Shown here: piece after piece, positions 33,782 to 45,902 of the stretch
Layout: every line of letters begins with the position of its first letter
Numbering within the stretch: the first letter of the stretch is position 1
Source of the DNA: Nectonema munidae
Lineage: Eukaryota > Nematomorpha > Nectonematoida > Nectonematidae
DNA length: 64,000 bases
Direction of reading: 5' to 3'
Assembly (NCBI GenBank): GCA_030549495.1
Contig: JAUIRK010000969.1
Location: forward strand, 620,001 to 684,000
Position numbers and translations under genes: made by a program
Notes under the pieces: generated by a model
Told to the model about the DNA's origin: nothing
What the model saw: only the letters and a program-made list of their open reading frames with translations
Database searches by the model: none

Positions 33782-34866
33782 TTACGGCAATTTTCGATAA
33801 AGGAAAGCAATGTGAACCAACCAGAGGTTTGACTTTATCAGAAAATCGAGGCAACCACTTGGCGTAATAAGCGAAGAGACCCATGGCGCGACGAAGTGAT
33901 GCCGTGTTTGTAGAACAGGAAGTTCTTTTAGAGGGCGCAACCGTTCGGGATTAGGCTGAATTCGATTGTTACCCAAAAGATATCCCAGGACACATAACTG
34001 GTTGACCGACTTGACCGTTTTTGAGTCATTTAGGGTTAAGTTTCTTCTGCGAATCCCGTTTAGGAAATTTTTAATATTATTGTCATGTGAAGCCTGATCA
34101 TCTCCAGCGATGGTGATATTGTCGAGGTAGGGATAAGTATCCTGCAGTTTATCCTCTTCAACAATTGTGTCCATTATTCTTTGAAAGGCAGCTACACCGT
34201 TTGTTACACCAAAGAGGATTCGTGTAAATTCATAAAGCCGATTGTTCGCTTCAAACCCAGTGTATTTGAACTCGCTTTGATTCAAAGGTATTTGGTGGTA
34301 AGCGTTCTTGAGATTGAAGGTTGAAAAGACTTTGTAATTCGCCAACTTGTTAATCATGTCGTCTATTTTCGGGAGTGGATAACCGTCCAGCTCGGTAAAT
34401 CTGTTTATCGTTCGCGAGTAGTCAATGCAAAGTCGTCTTTTTGAGTTGTTTTTGGCAATGACGATCTGCGCTCTCCACGGGGAGGAACTTTTTTTTATGA
34501 TTCCTTCTGACAGCAGTTTATTGATTTGTTGGTTAATGAATTTGTGATCTTCGCTGCTGTATCTCTTGATTTGTCTGCGATGGGGCGGCAATGTTCAGTG
34601 AGTTTCGAGAACAGATATGGGGTTTGAGTGATTGCTTGATTGACAGAGCATACACTCATCTTCCCATCAATAACCAGATCAGCTTCACATCCTCCATATT
34701 CTACAATGAATTTATTGTGCATGCGCTGAAAATCTTGGCCCAAGATAACGTCAGCACAAAGTTTATCCATCACACCCAGCCTAATCGAATGATAATGCCG
34801 GCCATTGGCTTCTACTTCAACAGAACATTCTTTGTCAACACGGTTATGCATGTCGGATAAAGCCAT
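33782..34866 (-). pseudogene. Ty3/gypsy pol fossil (protease and reverse transcriptase)
   Basis: A protease-end region (LCADVILGQDFQRMH) is followed by a reverse transcriptase with RRLCIDYSRTIN, STFNLKNAYHQIPLNQSEFK and FGVTNGVAAFQRIMD blocks. Broken fossil. Similar to the older remnant at 13410-13880. Confidence 0.85.
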
Positions 34867-34947
34867 TGAAATTTTTCTCCTACATTCACTGAGAGGAAGT
34901 TTAAGCCTTTTGACAGTATCGCTGTTTATGTAGCTTTCGGAACTTCC

Positions 34948-35886
34948 TTAATCGTATAAGGCGTGAAGTAGGTGGCCTTTGATGTAAATGACTGAAATCG
35001 CCGTTGAAAGTGATATTGGGAACGCGGCAATGATCTCAGCAGCTTTATTAACGTTAACTGCTGCTAACGACCTGTTGTTATTATTCTTTGAACGACACAC
35101 CTTTGAGTAGTGACTGATTTTCTTGCATGAGTGGCAGGTCGCATCTTTAGCGGGACACGTCGATCTGTTGTGTAGTTGACCGCCACAAAAGAAGCACTTC
35201 ATTTTGTTTTGATTCGTCACAACCGAATCGAGATGTTCTGAAGAAGTGGACGCTTCTTGGATATGATCTTGAGGAGATGCGCTTTTGTCACCAGGTCCAA
35301 TTGAGACGGCCGCTCCAAAGTTTTGATCCGATACGTACTTTGTGGCGTTTTGTTGTGCTCTGTCGAGTGAGAGTGCAATGTCAAAGGCGTTTCTCAAGTC
35401 GAGAGTTTTGTTTTCCAACAACCTTTGTCTAATCAAAGATGATGAAATGCCATTGATGAACGCATCCCTTGTGAGATCCTCGCGATATTCTTGCGCGGTA
35501 ACATTTTAAAATTCTATCTCCTTTGCTAAATTGACAAGGCCTTGCATGTACTGCTCCAACGTCTCTCCCTGACCTTGTCGTCTCGTAGCAAGTAAGTGAC
35601 GTGCAAATATTTCGTTGGGCTTCTTGTCAAATATTCGAGAAAGAGTGTTGATCGCTTCGTCATAGGTTGTGCATTCTTCTACGTGCTCATATATTGTGAA
35701 AGAAACGCAGTTTATTAGTGTTCTTAGCTTGTCTGGGGCATCGTTACCACACTCGGTTATAAAATTCTCCCGACTTTTGTGCCAGTGTCTCCACTCTCTT
35801 GGTGCTGTCGGTGATGTTGGGTCTAAATCAAGACGATCGGGCTTTAGCAACTTTGAGGTCATGATGGAGTTAAAGAAACGGACCAC
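34948..35886 (-). pseudogene. Ty3/gypsy gag fossil
   Basis: The first part has a gag-like helical region (PREWRHWHKSRENFITECGN). The second part has nucleocapsid-type zinc knuckles (KCFFCGGQLHNRSTC, CHSCKKISHYSKVC). Broken; not further described. Confidence 0.75.
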
Positions 35887-35904
35887 TAGTCGAATAAATT
35901 GACA

Positions 35905-36207
35905 TGGTATAAGTTGAATACTTCAGAGAAAAGATGAAGCTTTATTCGACTAAATATAAGTTACAATAACGAAAGTAAAATTAACCAGGTATATATATAC
36001 AAAGTCGAAGTGTTAATTGATTATTCTAGGTATTCTTTAAATTGAATAGTTGAGGCAATAATCATCACAAGTAGATTAGTTAATTGAACAATAATTGAGG
36101 CAATAAGTATTACAAGTATAGTAATTAATTGAATGATAACTGAAGCAGTAATTATCACAATACAGGTACAGTAGTTGAAAGAGAATCGAGGCAATAATTA
36201 TCACATT
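35905..36207 (-). repeat. LTR of the gypsy fossil with 45-bp subrepeats
   Basis: About four degenerate 45-bp units (TTGAGGCAATAATTATCACA type) at 36043-36207 form the distal part. A TATA-like stretch and AATAAAGC lie nearer gag. Only this LTR is present. Confidence 0.6.
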
Positions 36208-37075
36208 ATATAAAGTTTTTTACACATGTATACCCATTTTCAAATATGCTGAATTCAGTGGTAATATTCATTTTTTATGAAAATCAATCAAACCTGTCAA
36301 AAAATTGATCTAAATGTGACAGCTCATCTCAAAAAGGAACTTTTTATCTAAATAAGTATATAAAGTTTTTTACACATGTATAACCATTTTCAAATATGCT
36401 GAATTCGGTGGTGATATTCATTTTTTATGAAAATCAATCAAACCTGTCAAAAAATTGATCTAAATATGACAGCTCATCTCAAAAAGGAACTTTTTATCTA
36501 AATAAGTATATAAAGTTTTTTACACATGTATACCCATTTTCAAATATGCTGAATTCAGTGGTAATATTCATTTTTTATGAAAATCAATCAAACCTGTCAA
36601 AAAATTGATCTAAATGTGACAGCTCATCTCAAAAAGAAACTTTTTATCTAAATAATTATATAAAGATTTTACACATGTATACCCATTTTCAAATATGCTG
36701 AATTCAGTGGTGATATTCATTTTTTTATGAAAATCATTCAAACCTGTCAAAAAAGTGATTTACATATGACAGCTCATCTTAAAAAGAAGCTTTTTATCTA
36801 AATAATTATATAATGTTTTTTACACATATATGCCCATTTTCAAGCATGCTGAATTCAGTGGTGATATTCATTTTTTATGAAAATCATTCAAACCTGTCAA
36901 AAAAGTGATCTACATATGACAGCTCATCTCAAAAAAGAAACTTTTTATCTAAGTAATAATATAAAGTTTTTTACAGATATATACCCATTTTTAAACATGG
37001 GTAATTCAGTGGTGATATTCATTTTTTTATGAATATCAATCAAAACTGTCAAAAAATTAATTTATCGCAAAAAAA
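36208..37075 (+). repeat. 150-bp satellite array, right part (about 6 units)
   Basis: Unit starts (TATAAAGTTTTTTAC) at 36209, 36359, 36509, 36659, 36809 and 36960, so the period is 150-151. The first four units are nearly identical; divergence grows to the right (ATGACAGCTCAT kept). It continues degenerate to about 37480 after a 37075-37160 insertion. Confidence 0.95.
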
Positions 37076-37160
37076 GGATCAGGCACGGTTTTTTGAATTA
37101 GAGAATTACGTTTAATAGAAAGTATAGGGAGATGATGAAGTTTACCAGGTATGGCATTTT
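37076..37160 (-). repeat. Inserted repeat matching 4885-4975 inverted
   Basis: GGATCAGGCACGGTTTTTTG...ATGATGAAGTTTACC interrupts a satellite unit; satellite sequence resumes at ACACACATATACCC. Confidence 0.6.
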
Positions 37161-38244
37161 ACACACATATACCCATTTTCAAGTAGGCTGTGTTTACTGG
37201 TTGTATTCCTTTTTTTTTTATATAAAAATTAGTCAAACCTGACAAAATAATTTAAATATGACAGCCCATGTCAAAATTAAAATTTTTATTCTTATAAAAA
37301 GTTTTTTAAACATTTCAAGCATGTAGAATTTAATGGTGATGTTCATTTTTAATGAAATCAATAAAACATGTCAAAAAATCGATTAAACATGTAAATCAAT
37401 GTCAAATATATAAACATAAAAATAACGTCTACTTGCAGTATTTCTCTGGTAATTATTTTCTTAATTTATTTAATAAACCAACTTAATGTGTTTAATTCAC
37501 TCAAAATATTTCATTCTACATTAACTTATGTAACTCGATAGGACCTCCATCTTTTTGGCTACAAATTCGTTATCGGCTTGTAATCTCTACGTCATAAATA
37601 ATTTACAGTATGTAATTTTGCTATTCATTCCATGATGATCCTTTCTTGGTAGCTCTTTTTTCATTAGAAATTTATATTCTTCAATGTGTGTTCGAATTTT
37701 TTTTTATAATGATAAAATTACTTTTTTCCTCTCTCAAAGCATTCTGATTAAAGAATCTTCTTGATGATCTTAGACTTTTTATCAGATCGTGACTTATTCT
37801 AAATTTTCAGATTTCCTATCCATCTTAGCTAAATGTTAATTGTAATCCTAGATGATAAGCTATAGATTTAAATATTTTTCATTTGTAAAAGGGGAACTTC
37901 TTTTTCACAGTCAAAATCTTTTTTGAAACACCTAATATTATATAATTAAACCACTTCCTAGTTCATTAGAACATGGTAGATCTTCCATTTAGTCAAAAGA
38001 CAATATTTTTTTAATTATTTGTTTTGCTCACATGTTCTCTTTTCAATTAGTTTTCAACTTGGTTCCTTATCTCATACAAATTTTCAAAAGATTTTATAAT
38101 ACGTTTTGTTTGTTTTTTAATAAATATTTCATACTCAAGATGATTGGAGAAAGTATTATAAGGCAAAATATACAAAAAAAAGTAAATTTTTACTATAAAC
38201 CTAATATGCAGCCATTTTTTTGAAAATTTTTTACAGAACTGTTT
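37161..38244. repeat. Degenerate satellite and unique arm of the large element
   Basis: 37161-37480 is decayed satellite. 37480-37850 matches 23290-23660 (inverted) and the first part matches 47370-47600. 37850-38244 has no other match seen. No coding signal. Confidence 0.6.
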
Positions 38245-38885
38245 TTCAGGCATACATTACTAATTCAATTGCCACTTTGAGATATTTTTTAACCGTGTTA
38301 TCCAAAATCCAGTACAGAAATAAAATAAGCATAGTCGATTTGGTATAAAAGAGATATTTTATTTTTTTGAAAATATTTTTGAAGACAGTATCTAGAAGTA
38401 AACCGCAAATCTGATTGAAGCTTTCAGATATTTTAAAACCATAAATGTCAAAACTGAGTCCAAAAATGAAACCAGCATCTTCCATTTGGCATAAAAACAG
38501 ATATTTTATTTAAATTTCAAAAATATTTCTGTAGACATTAGACGTAAATCGAACATTTGATTGACACTTTCAGACATTTAAAAACTCTAAATGCAAAAAA
38601 TGATTTCAGAAATAAAAATTATCATGGTCGAATTGGTATAAAAACATATATTTCATGTAAAATTAGAGAGAATATTTTAGGATATCGTTTTCAGACATAA
38701 ACCGCAAATTTGATTGACACTAGCAGTAAAACCTCTAAATGCTAAAACTGTGTTCAGAAATTAAATCATCATGATCTATTTGCTATAAAAACATATATTT
38801 CATGTAAAATTTTAATCAATATTTTTGGAAACAAATTTTAGAACTAAACGCAAATTTGATTGATACTTATAGGTGTAACATAATA
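38245..38885. repeat. 147-bp tandem repeat, about 4 units
   Basis: Landmarks TTGGTATAAAA(ACATATATTTCATGTAAAA) at about 38339, 38486, 38633 and 38779 give a period of 146-147. Another partial unit is at 39165-39240. One inverted unit sits in the left arm at 32095-32220. Units are well diverged, so it is an old array. Confidence 0.75.
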
Positions 38886-39235
38886 TATGTTGATTGTATC
38901 GTTAATTGTTTTTATTATATTTTATGTAAATAAGTGTTAAATCGATGTTATTTATATCATGCTAATTTATACCATCACAATGCTGTACTTTTATCCTATC
39001 TAAGCCACACTTCTTTTTACACTAAGACCTTGCAACTTTACATCGTATCCATAACACACATCTATATTATATATACATCTGAAAAGAACAGCCAATATAA
39101 GAGACGATTTTGCTTCTGTCAGTTTCACGCAATATACATGGGAAAAACTTCTTGACAATTTTTACAAGTAAACCGCAAATTAGATTAACACTTATAGGTA
39201 TTTTCACATCCTAAACGTAAAAAATGAAACCACTA

Positions 39236-39480
39236 CAGCATATAATATAGATTCTAAGTTATAATGTTAAGTACAGATAATGTCAAAATTTTGCTGAAAA
39301 ATTTTAATTTTTGATTTTGATTGACAGTTTTGGACATGAAAGGGTCATTCAACTACCATGAAAATGGTTTCAAAAGATGCAGCTAGCGATTTTAGGAAAA
39401 GTCACAAAATTTGAAGGGATATGATTCAGCTAATTTTCTACAATGAATTTTTCAGTGAAGGGGGGGAGTCACTAATAGGG
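39236..39480. repeat. Right long inverted terminal repeat
   Basis: Inverted counterpart of 31720-31990. It lacks about 20 bp of the left end (the GCTGAGGGGCAGTGGGCGT hairpin part). Confidence 0.75.
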
Positions 39481-39484
39481 TTAA

Positions 39485-42400
39485 ATAATTTAGATTTGTT
39501 CTGCTTTAGGTTATAATAATTTTTAAAGGAACACAGATCCGGATAGAATTGAATGCCGTGAATGATGCATTGAAGCTATAGAGACCATATTTGGTTACTT
39601 GTTAGGCTTAAAAATAGTTTTTGTCAGGTGTACTTGAAAATTTTATTCAAGTTTTAGTACAATTTTTCGTGTTCATCGTGATTGCCAAAAAACTCATTTA
39701 TATTCGATAAAAATGAAGAACTTTAAAAATATTTAGGTTTGTAATTTTAAACGAATATATAGGAACAAATGAGATTTGGGCCAAGTTAAAATTCAATAAA
39801 CTCAACTGTTCTATCTTCTATAGCAAATTAAGTTATTCAAGAAAGGTAACTTTTTATTAATATTGGTTGGTTTATTAATATTATAAGTGGTCAAGAAAAG
39901 GTAACTTTTTATTAATATTGGCTAACTTTTCTTGGCATGATGGCATAACTTTTCTGACTTAATGACAATCAAGAATTGGAAGCAAAGAAAGATAAACCAT
40001 ATTTTTAACTTGTAAATGACGGCACCTGAGACCTAATAAAGCGTTCCAAATCTCAATAATGTTGAAAACGCAATAAAAAGCCGGATTTTAACCGGTTTTA
40101 AAAATCTTTATTAAAACCAAAACTTACAATCTGTTATTCCAAATCGTCAAACATCTCATTTTTAATGGTTTTTATTTATAACTAAAATAATTAATTATTT
40201 TTTAATTATATTTAAATTTTAAAGTAATTTCATGAAGGTTAAGAAATAGGCAAAATTAAATTTTAAAGACTTCATTTCATTTTTAAGTGTTTACTCCAAA
40301 GTTTTTTTGTTAAGAAAAAAGTAAGCTATCTAAAAATAGATATTTAAATATATACTTCTAATAAATAATTATTTTATTTATGATCAAATCATAAATAAAC
40401 TAAGTACTAAAGAATAAAAAAAATGAAGCAAGAATAAATGCTGCAATGTTGATAGATGGAAAATCTAAACAATTGTTAATTTTGTTTTAAAACAATTGAA
40501 GAATACAATTTATGGAAATCAATAAAAATAATTATTATTACAAATTCAACAAATGTTAACATTGGCAAAAAACGAAACTAAAAATTTTGCAAGAAATGTT
40601 TGCCAAGCAAAAATTAGAAAGACCACGATTTGCTAGTTGCACACATCATCTACTGGATAGAATTCTTTTTTTACATATGAAAGAACATTTCAAAGAAAAT
40701 AGCACTTCACGAGACATAGAATATCCATTTATTAAAGAAGTAAATAATTACGATTTAACAGCAAATTTTGCTAATGGAAAAGAAAAAATCGTTGGTATAG
40801 TTTAAGATGGAGTGGTGATATGAAATTTTTGTTTCATTTAATTAAAGTGTTTGAATACTTTGACAAAAAGCTATTTTTTTGAGAAGTGAGCTTTTTAAAA
40901 CTCTGAAACATAAGTATTCAAAAGCAACTTTGTCAAATCTTACTTTTATTCTTTTATCAAAATGGAGAGCTTCCTTAGAAAATACCTAACGTTTTATTTG
41001 TTTCGATTGTCAAAAATATGGTTCCATATTCAAAAATTTAATTAAAGTAATTTTGAAAAAGTCTTAAAGCCTTATAAAAAGAAATGTGTAGTTTTAAAAA
41101 TCATTGGATAAAAGAAAATTCAAAATTAGACATTCAAAGAAGTAATCACTGTGCAAAAGAGGAATTAAAGTCATGCAAATTAAAACTGCAAAAACCAAGA
41201 TAAAATTCCAGAAAAATTAATTCTAAGTAATTTTCGAAATAAAGCAAATGAATAAAACTGAATATTTTTATGTATGTTTTAAAAAAAATTTTTGTTGCTT
41301 TAATTTTTATTTCTGCTTTTAAATTGTTTTTTTGTTTGATGGGGGAACTTTTTTAACAGTTGTCTGAAATATTTTATCAGGATTCTTATTTACTTTAATT
41401 TTTTTTTATTTACAAATAGTTTTAAATAAAAACTGATTAAATTTCACTACATGAACTACAAGTTTCAAAAAAAGGTATAACCCTAATGTACTTTCACTAA
41501 ATTTGCAAAATGTTGAGCATTCTTTTGAGTATAGGTAGACATTACTAGGAATATATTTGGAATGAATTCAATCATTATTGTTAAGACTTATGATAACTAA
41601 AATTTAATTTAGTAACTGCATACTATAATAGCACCCTACTCAACCCACATAACAAAATACTCACTTTCTTTACTTTAAAGGTTGTTTTGCATATGTTTTG
41701 GTAACTCGATAATATTTACTGAATTTTGAGTTTTAAAAGCGAAGAAAGATTTCAAAATATTTGCATTAAATCTAATCACGTGCTTTAAATTCAAAAGTTA
41801 AATCTTAAAAATATTTACCTTCTTGCAAATTAACCAACATATTTTGATAAAAATTTTGGAAAACTTCATCAGCTAAATAACATATTATATATTTTAGCGT
41901 ATGAACTTTCCAAAATTACTCATATAACTTTAAAACTAAAAATATTTACACAACGGAATTCAGTGTGTTTTTGTTTGTTTAGCCTATTTTCGAAATCTAT
42001 CTATATAATATATATATATAAAGGAGAAAAGTGTTAAGATTTATCATAACATCCAAAAGAAAATAACGAGTAAGAATTTTTCTTTCCACTCAAACTAAAA
42101 TGTAATGTTTTATTGAAAGGTATCACTCTAAGTTTGTTTTTATTGATCAATAATTTCGAATTCTCCTCTAAAATCTAGATGTTTCTTTCTGAAACTCTTA
42201 AGTGTTTCATTTAAAAATAGATTCAAAATAATTAATGCAAATCTTTATAAGTGAATTTAAATATATCTACAATCTCTTTTTTGCTTTCACATTATATATT
42301 TGTTTCAGCAATGCCTCAAAACAAAGAATAAATTTACCATTCACCCTTAATAATAAATATATTATATGTTGTATATAATCTGTTCAAATCTCTATGTTCA

Positions 42401-42917
42401 AATCACAGAAGTTTGCACGGAAAAGCAAAATGGTTGCATTAAAAATGGATTTTTGGAGAAAATATTTAAAGACTTAATCAAGTTTTTGATGTTGCCCCTA
42501 TTTGCTTTTAAATAATTTTCCAAACTTTACAACAAGAAGCTTTTATATAAATAACTAAACCAAATATCATTTATTTTATATATAATGCAAATAAGATTCT
42601 ACCATTATTTATACTATCTTAAAAATTGTTTTTCATGTAAATACTCAAGTTAAATACAAGTAATATTTATTTTTTTCTTTTTTGCGAAGGTCCTGTTCCA
42701 AAGGTTTTCATAAACTTTGTACGCAAACTTTATGATTTCATTTATTTTCTTTATGGTTTCAATTGTTTTCTGTTTCTTCACTCGTTTTATTTTTACACCA
42801 CATGATGTATTCAATGCGAAGATGTGTACGTGTAAGTCTGTGTATGCTTTAATTAAATTAGTCTTCTTTTGTTGTTTGTTTATTTTCATTTGAATAAATT
42901 TTAAAAGTAAAAAAAAG
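39485..42917. other. Long AT-rich stretch, nothing firm
   Basis: TAACTTTTTATTAATATTGG is duplicated at 39846-39866 and 39899-39919. A 72-codon frame at 40587-40805 is listed separately. A lysine-rich 79-codon frame on the minus strand (42889-42650) looks like chance. (TA)n at 42005-42020. Confidence 0.4.
40587..40805 (+). CDS. Short ORF, probably a transposase fragment, unidentified
   Basis: 72 aa beginning MQEMFAKQKLERPRFASCTH and containing HHLLDRILFLHMKEHF. The composition is protein-like (balanced, with C-x-H-H). It may be a fragment of a transposon protein of the same kind as that at 57798-58793, but I cannot place it with confidence. Nothing around it extends the frame. Confidence 0.3.
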   Translation: MQEMFAKQKLERPRFASCTHHLLDRILFLHMKEHFKENSTSRDIEYPFIKEVNNYDLTANFANGKEKIVGIV

Positions 42918-42925
42918 CCCTAGTT

Positions 42926-43225
42926 CAGTGGTTCTCAACCTTTTTTAATAAAGGGTCTAGAGGTCCGCATCAAAAGCATAAATTCTGTTTTTATAAAAAG
43001 CCTTTTTTAATTAACTCCGAAATATTATTCTTAAACGGAATCAAAATTTCATAATATATATCATAAAAATTAATAAATAATATTCATAAATAATAAATCA
43101 ATACTTTTTCGAAATTTAGACTGTTTTAATGATGATATTGTTACCCTATTTTTCCTGCAACTTTGCTATGTGGGCCGAAAAACAAGAGGTTGAGGGTTAG
43201 TGAGGGCCACGGTTGAGAACCTATG
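42926..43225. mobile_element. hAT (Charlie-type) MITE
   Basis: Left end CAGTGGTTCTCAACCTTTTT, right end GGTTGAGAACCTATG; flanks CCCTAGTT (42918-42925) and CTTTAGTT (43226-43233), 6 of 8 matching. 300 bp; interior AT-rich. Related to the end at 52683. Confidence 0.75.
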
Positions 43226-44880
43226 CTTTAGTTGAACAAAAGAAAGAAAATTTGGCAAAATCAGGATGAAAACTTGGATAAAATGATGTATTAGCTATTT
43301 CATATTTAGTCCTATTTTGTGGACCTTAAAGGAAACTCATATAAACTATATTCAAAAGTGGACTACAATTTAATAATATAGAAGTAGATATGGAGCATTT
43401 CATAATTGAAGGGTGGATATTTAAATCAAACATATAGGAGCTGTGATTACTTTAGATTCAATTTGGTTTTCCAACGTATTTTTCATATCGATAAAATGAT
43501 TACCCTTATTCGTTTATTATAATAATAATAATATATTATTCTATCACTGAGAAAAAAATTAATTCCACGTACCAATTAAATTAGTAAATGCTCTTGTCAA
43601 AATGTTCACTAATGATTTAATAAGGTTCCCCAGCGCTTAAATGTAAGTAACTAATTCAATTGATAAAAAAATGTGCTACACTTACTAATCCAATTATAAA
43701 GGCTCTTCTTCAAAATTCCACTAATGAATTAGTAAGGCTAATTCTTTTGAAAGTTTAACCTACCAACAAAATTATTTAAGTTGTATTTTTGACCTTGGGT
43801 AAATAAATAATTAAAAAAGTATGTCTAAATAAACTTCAAAGATAAAAAAATTAGTTAATAAAGTAATCTTAACTGTGATCAAAATTACCACAGCTCTGCC
43901 AACTTTAATATTTATAATCTAATAAAGAGTTGGGTAAAGTTATTAGTAATCAAGTTAAGTTAAGAATTGTTTTTGATGTTCGCACCCATCTTTACGGATA
44001 TTGGGGTTCCGGCCGGCATGCTGAGCTTCACGTTACACTTGAAAATTCATATAATAACTAAAAATCTTAAATTTGTAAATATATTCGGAAGGAAATATTT
44101 CTTTCATTTTTATAGTATCATGGAGTTAGAGCAAAATTTTTCTTAAAATTTGGTGACAAAACTCTAAAATTCATTTTGATTAGCTATTTTATCTGGAGAA
44201 ATAAATCTACCTAAAAAAAGTTCAATAATTATTTAATTTTTTTATTTTACTTTGATGCCATCTTTTTCTCAACTTAAAAATAATAGCAACGAAAATTTAA
44301 TTTGAAATCACGGGTCATTTGTAGTGTTAGTTAAAATTCTATTTTTATATAAAGAAAACGTGTTGAAAAAGGTAATAAACAAATACACGATAAACTTTTA
44401 AAATAAATTTCTTTCAATATAAATTTTGGACTGGTCTTCTCAAGATGAACATTACAAATGAAAGCAAATAAAAGAAAAGATTCTTAGCTCTTCTTTTCTC
44501 CTCATTGCTTTTAACCGTAGTTTGGATATGAAGAATGGTCGAAAATTTATATTGAAAGAATTTTAACAAAATAATATTTTATCTTTTTTTCAGCATATAG
44601 ATCAGCTTTTCCCAAATACCGACCTTTAAATACTAATTATATATACCAAGTGCATATTTAAATACAGAAGACTTTCTTTAGAATTCTTTTTTATATTTAT
44701 ATATAAATATAACATAAGTAAATTTTTTGAAAATCTCAAAAAGCTGATGTGATGGCAAAAAACTGAATTCATGTTTGAATTCTACGACTAAAACTTGGTT
44801 AGAATCAGCTAAAATCTTTCGTCAGAAAAATCGTGTTGACCTGTGATAAAACAAAAGTGAAAGAAGAAAATCATTTTATT
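43226..44880. other. Non-coding AT-rich stretch
   Basis: No gene. The only G+C-rich patch is 43978-44035 (GGGGTTCCGGCCGGCATGCT), which matches nothing else in the window. Confidence 0.4.
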
Positions 44881-44899
44881 AACAATATATCATTTTAGA

Positions 44900-45080
44900 G
44901 TAATAAAGCAATTTACATGTCAAACATTAAGCCTTCTTGACTTTTCGTTGAAATAGTTCAAAAACTCGAAAACTCTATTAAGGGTCGAAAAACTTCTCTC
45001 ACAGGATGCAGTACTGATTCCTATTGTTAGAGCAACTTGATACTCAAAAAATACTCTAGACAATTTTATAATATATTTAT
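44900..45080 (-). pseudogene. hAT dimerisation-domain fragment
   Basis: Minus strand from about 45070 reads EYQVALTIGISTASCERSFS followed by TLNRVFEFLNYFNEKSRRLN. This is the C-terminal hAT motif (I-STA-CERSFS-L). Isolated; the catalytic core is absent. Confidence 0.7.
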
Positions 45081-45224
45081 TGAAACTACCAATGTACAAA
45101 GAAAAGACTTTTTTACAAGCGCACTTTATCCGATGTAATTCATTTAAAACTTATATAAGCTTGAAAAATTGAGTGGAGAGGCTTGGAAAATTGAGTTGAG
45201 GTGAGGGGTTGAGGGGGCTCAGGT

Positions 45225-45290
45225 CAAAAATGGGGGGGGGGGGGGCTCAAGCCCCCAAAATAAATAGGGTGCGCGGGCCCTGGCAGTGAG
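45225..45290. repeat. Poly-G / CCCCC hairpin patch
   Basis: A 14-G run followed by CTCAAGCCCCCAAAATAAAT and GCGCGGGCCC. Probably an eroded MITE end; no partner found. Confidence 0.4.
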
Positions 45291-45299
45291 ATATTGTAC

Positions 45300-45550
45300 G
45301 ACGCCCGCAAACTATCATTGTCTCTCCTTGGCGTTGAAGCGAACATCTTGTCCACAGAAATTCTCTTCTCGTGTTTTTTTTCAGTGTTTTAAAGTATGCC
45401 AAATTGTGATTTTTTTATCAGGGTGACATCTTCTCAGATGATCCTCCAACTTGGATGGTTTCATAGCGTCATTGCTTAAAACTTTGCTGCATAGAAGGCA
45501 CATGGGTAGATGTATGTCCCAGGGGGAAGAAGTGAAGCCGAACTTCAAAT
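45300..45550 (-). pseudogene. BED-finger fragment of a ZBED5/GTF2IRD2-like hAT
   Basis: Minus strand from about 45545: FGFTSSPWDIHLPMCLLCSK then VLSNDAMKPSKLEDHLRRCH, then PDKK. C-x2-C...H-x5-H spacing and the SNDAMKPSKL phrase match the N-terminal BED finger of this hAT group. The coding part downstream is lost; DVRFNAKERQ near 45330 is a trace. It belongs with the end at about 45901. Confidence 0.75.
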
Positions 45551-45779
45551 AATAATCAAAGCTATATTGCCTACATTTTCTTTATTTCTATAATTAATTA
45601 AAAATAATTGTAAATTACATAAATAATATTTAATAATATAATAAAATAGGCATTTACATATAAAATAGGCATTTAAATAATTTTATTAAACGTTATTAAT
45701 ATTTATGCATATAATATGCAGAATATCTATTATAAGAATCATATACACAAAATTTGCGTTGTATGTAATTTCGAGACCT

Positions 45780-45902
45780 GCCTAAATATGTAGACCCCTA
45801 TTTACATATCCTAAACCCCAAAAATTTTTTTTGTTAACATAGAATCCTGACAGCTCTATATTGACCCCTAGGGGTCAATATAGACCATTTTGGGAACCAG
45901 TG
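45780..45902. mobile_element. Right end of the hAT element carrying the BED fragment
   Basis: A strong inverted pair TTGACCCCTAGGGGTCAA sits near 45863-45880 and the end reads CCATTTTGGGAACCAGTG, the inverse of a Charlie-type CAGTGGTTCCC end. The matching left end was not found. Confidence 0.55.

Larger units (their letters stand above)
33691..36207 (-). mobile_element. Ty3/gypsy LTR retrotransposon fossil, truncated
   Basis: On the minus strand: an LTR region (about 36207-35905, with TATATATATACC and GAATAAAGC), then gag (about 35886-34948), protease (about 34866-34600) and reverse transcriptase (about 34591-33782), ending at the minisatellite. RNase H, integrase and the second LTR are missing. 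It is broken, with a handful of breaks in gag-pol, but moderately young since long frames remain. It lies inside the 150-bp satellite array. Confidence 0.85.
31720..39480. mobile_element. 7.76-kb TTAA-flanked element with long inverted ends and satellite cargo
   Basis: Left end CCCTATTAGTGCTGAGGGGC at 31720, right end CACTAATAGGG at 39480, TTAA on both sides (31716-31719; 39481-39484). The two ends are inverted copies over at least 250 bp (31780-31990 against 39236-39450), with identical landmarks such as GATGCAGCTAGCGATTTTAG. CCC...GGG ends and TTAA suggest piggyBac-like mobilisation. No transposase of its own was seen. The inside holds, in order, a 147-bp repeat unit, 150-bp satellite, a 110-bp minisatellite, a Ty3/gypsy fossil, more satellite, a unique stretch and more 147-bp repeat. 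It sits in a hAT gene. Confidence 0.75.

Noticed and set aside
33036-33884. Overlapping minus-strand frames of 84-133 aa rich in Phe, Leu, Tyr and Ser, looking like membrane proteins
   Set aside because: They are translations of the 110-bp minisatellite; the frame shifts from unit to unit because 110 is not a multiple of 3.
42650-42889. Lysine-rich 79-aa minus-strand frame
   Set aside because: Composition expected from AT-rich DNA; no homologous blocks or gene signals.
43888-43898. CCACAGCTCTG as the missing right end of the hAT that starts at 30784
   Set aside because: The short motif matches the inverse of the left end, but the flanking 8 bp (CCAACTTT) do not match the left flank and no hAT coding sequence precedes it.
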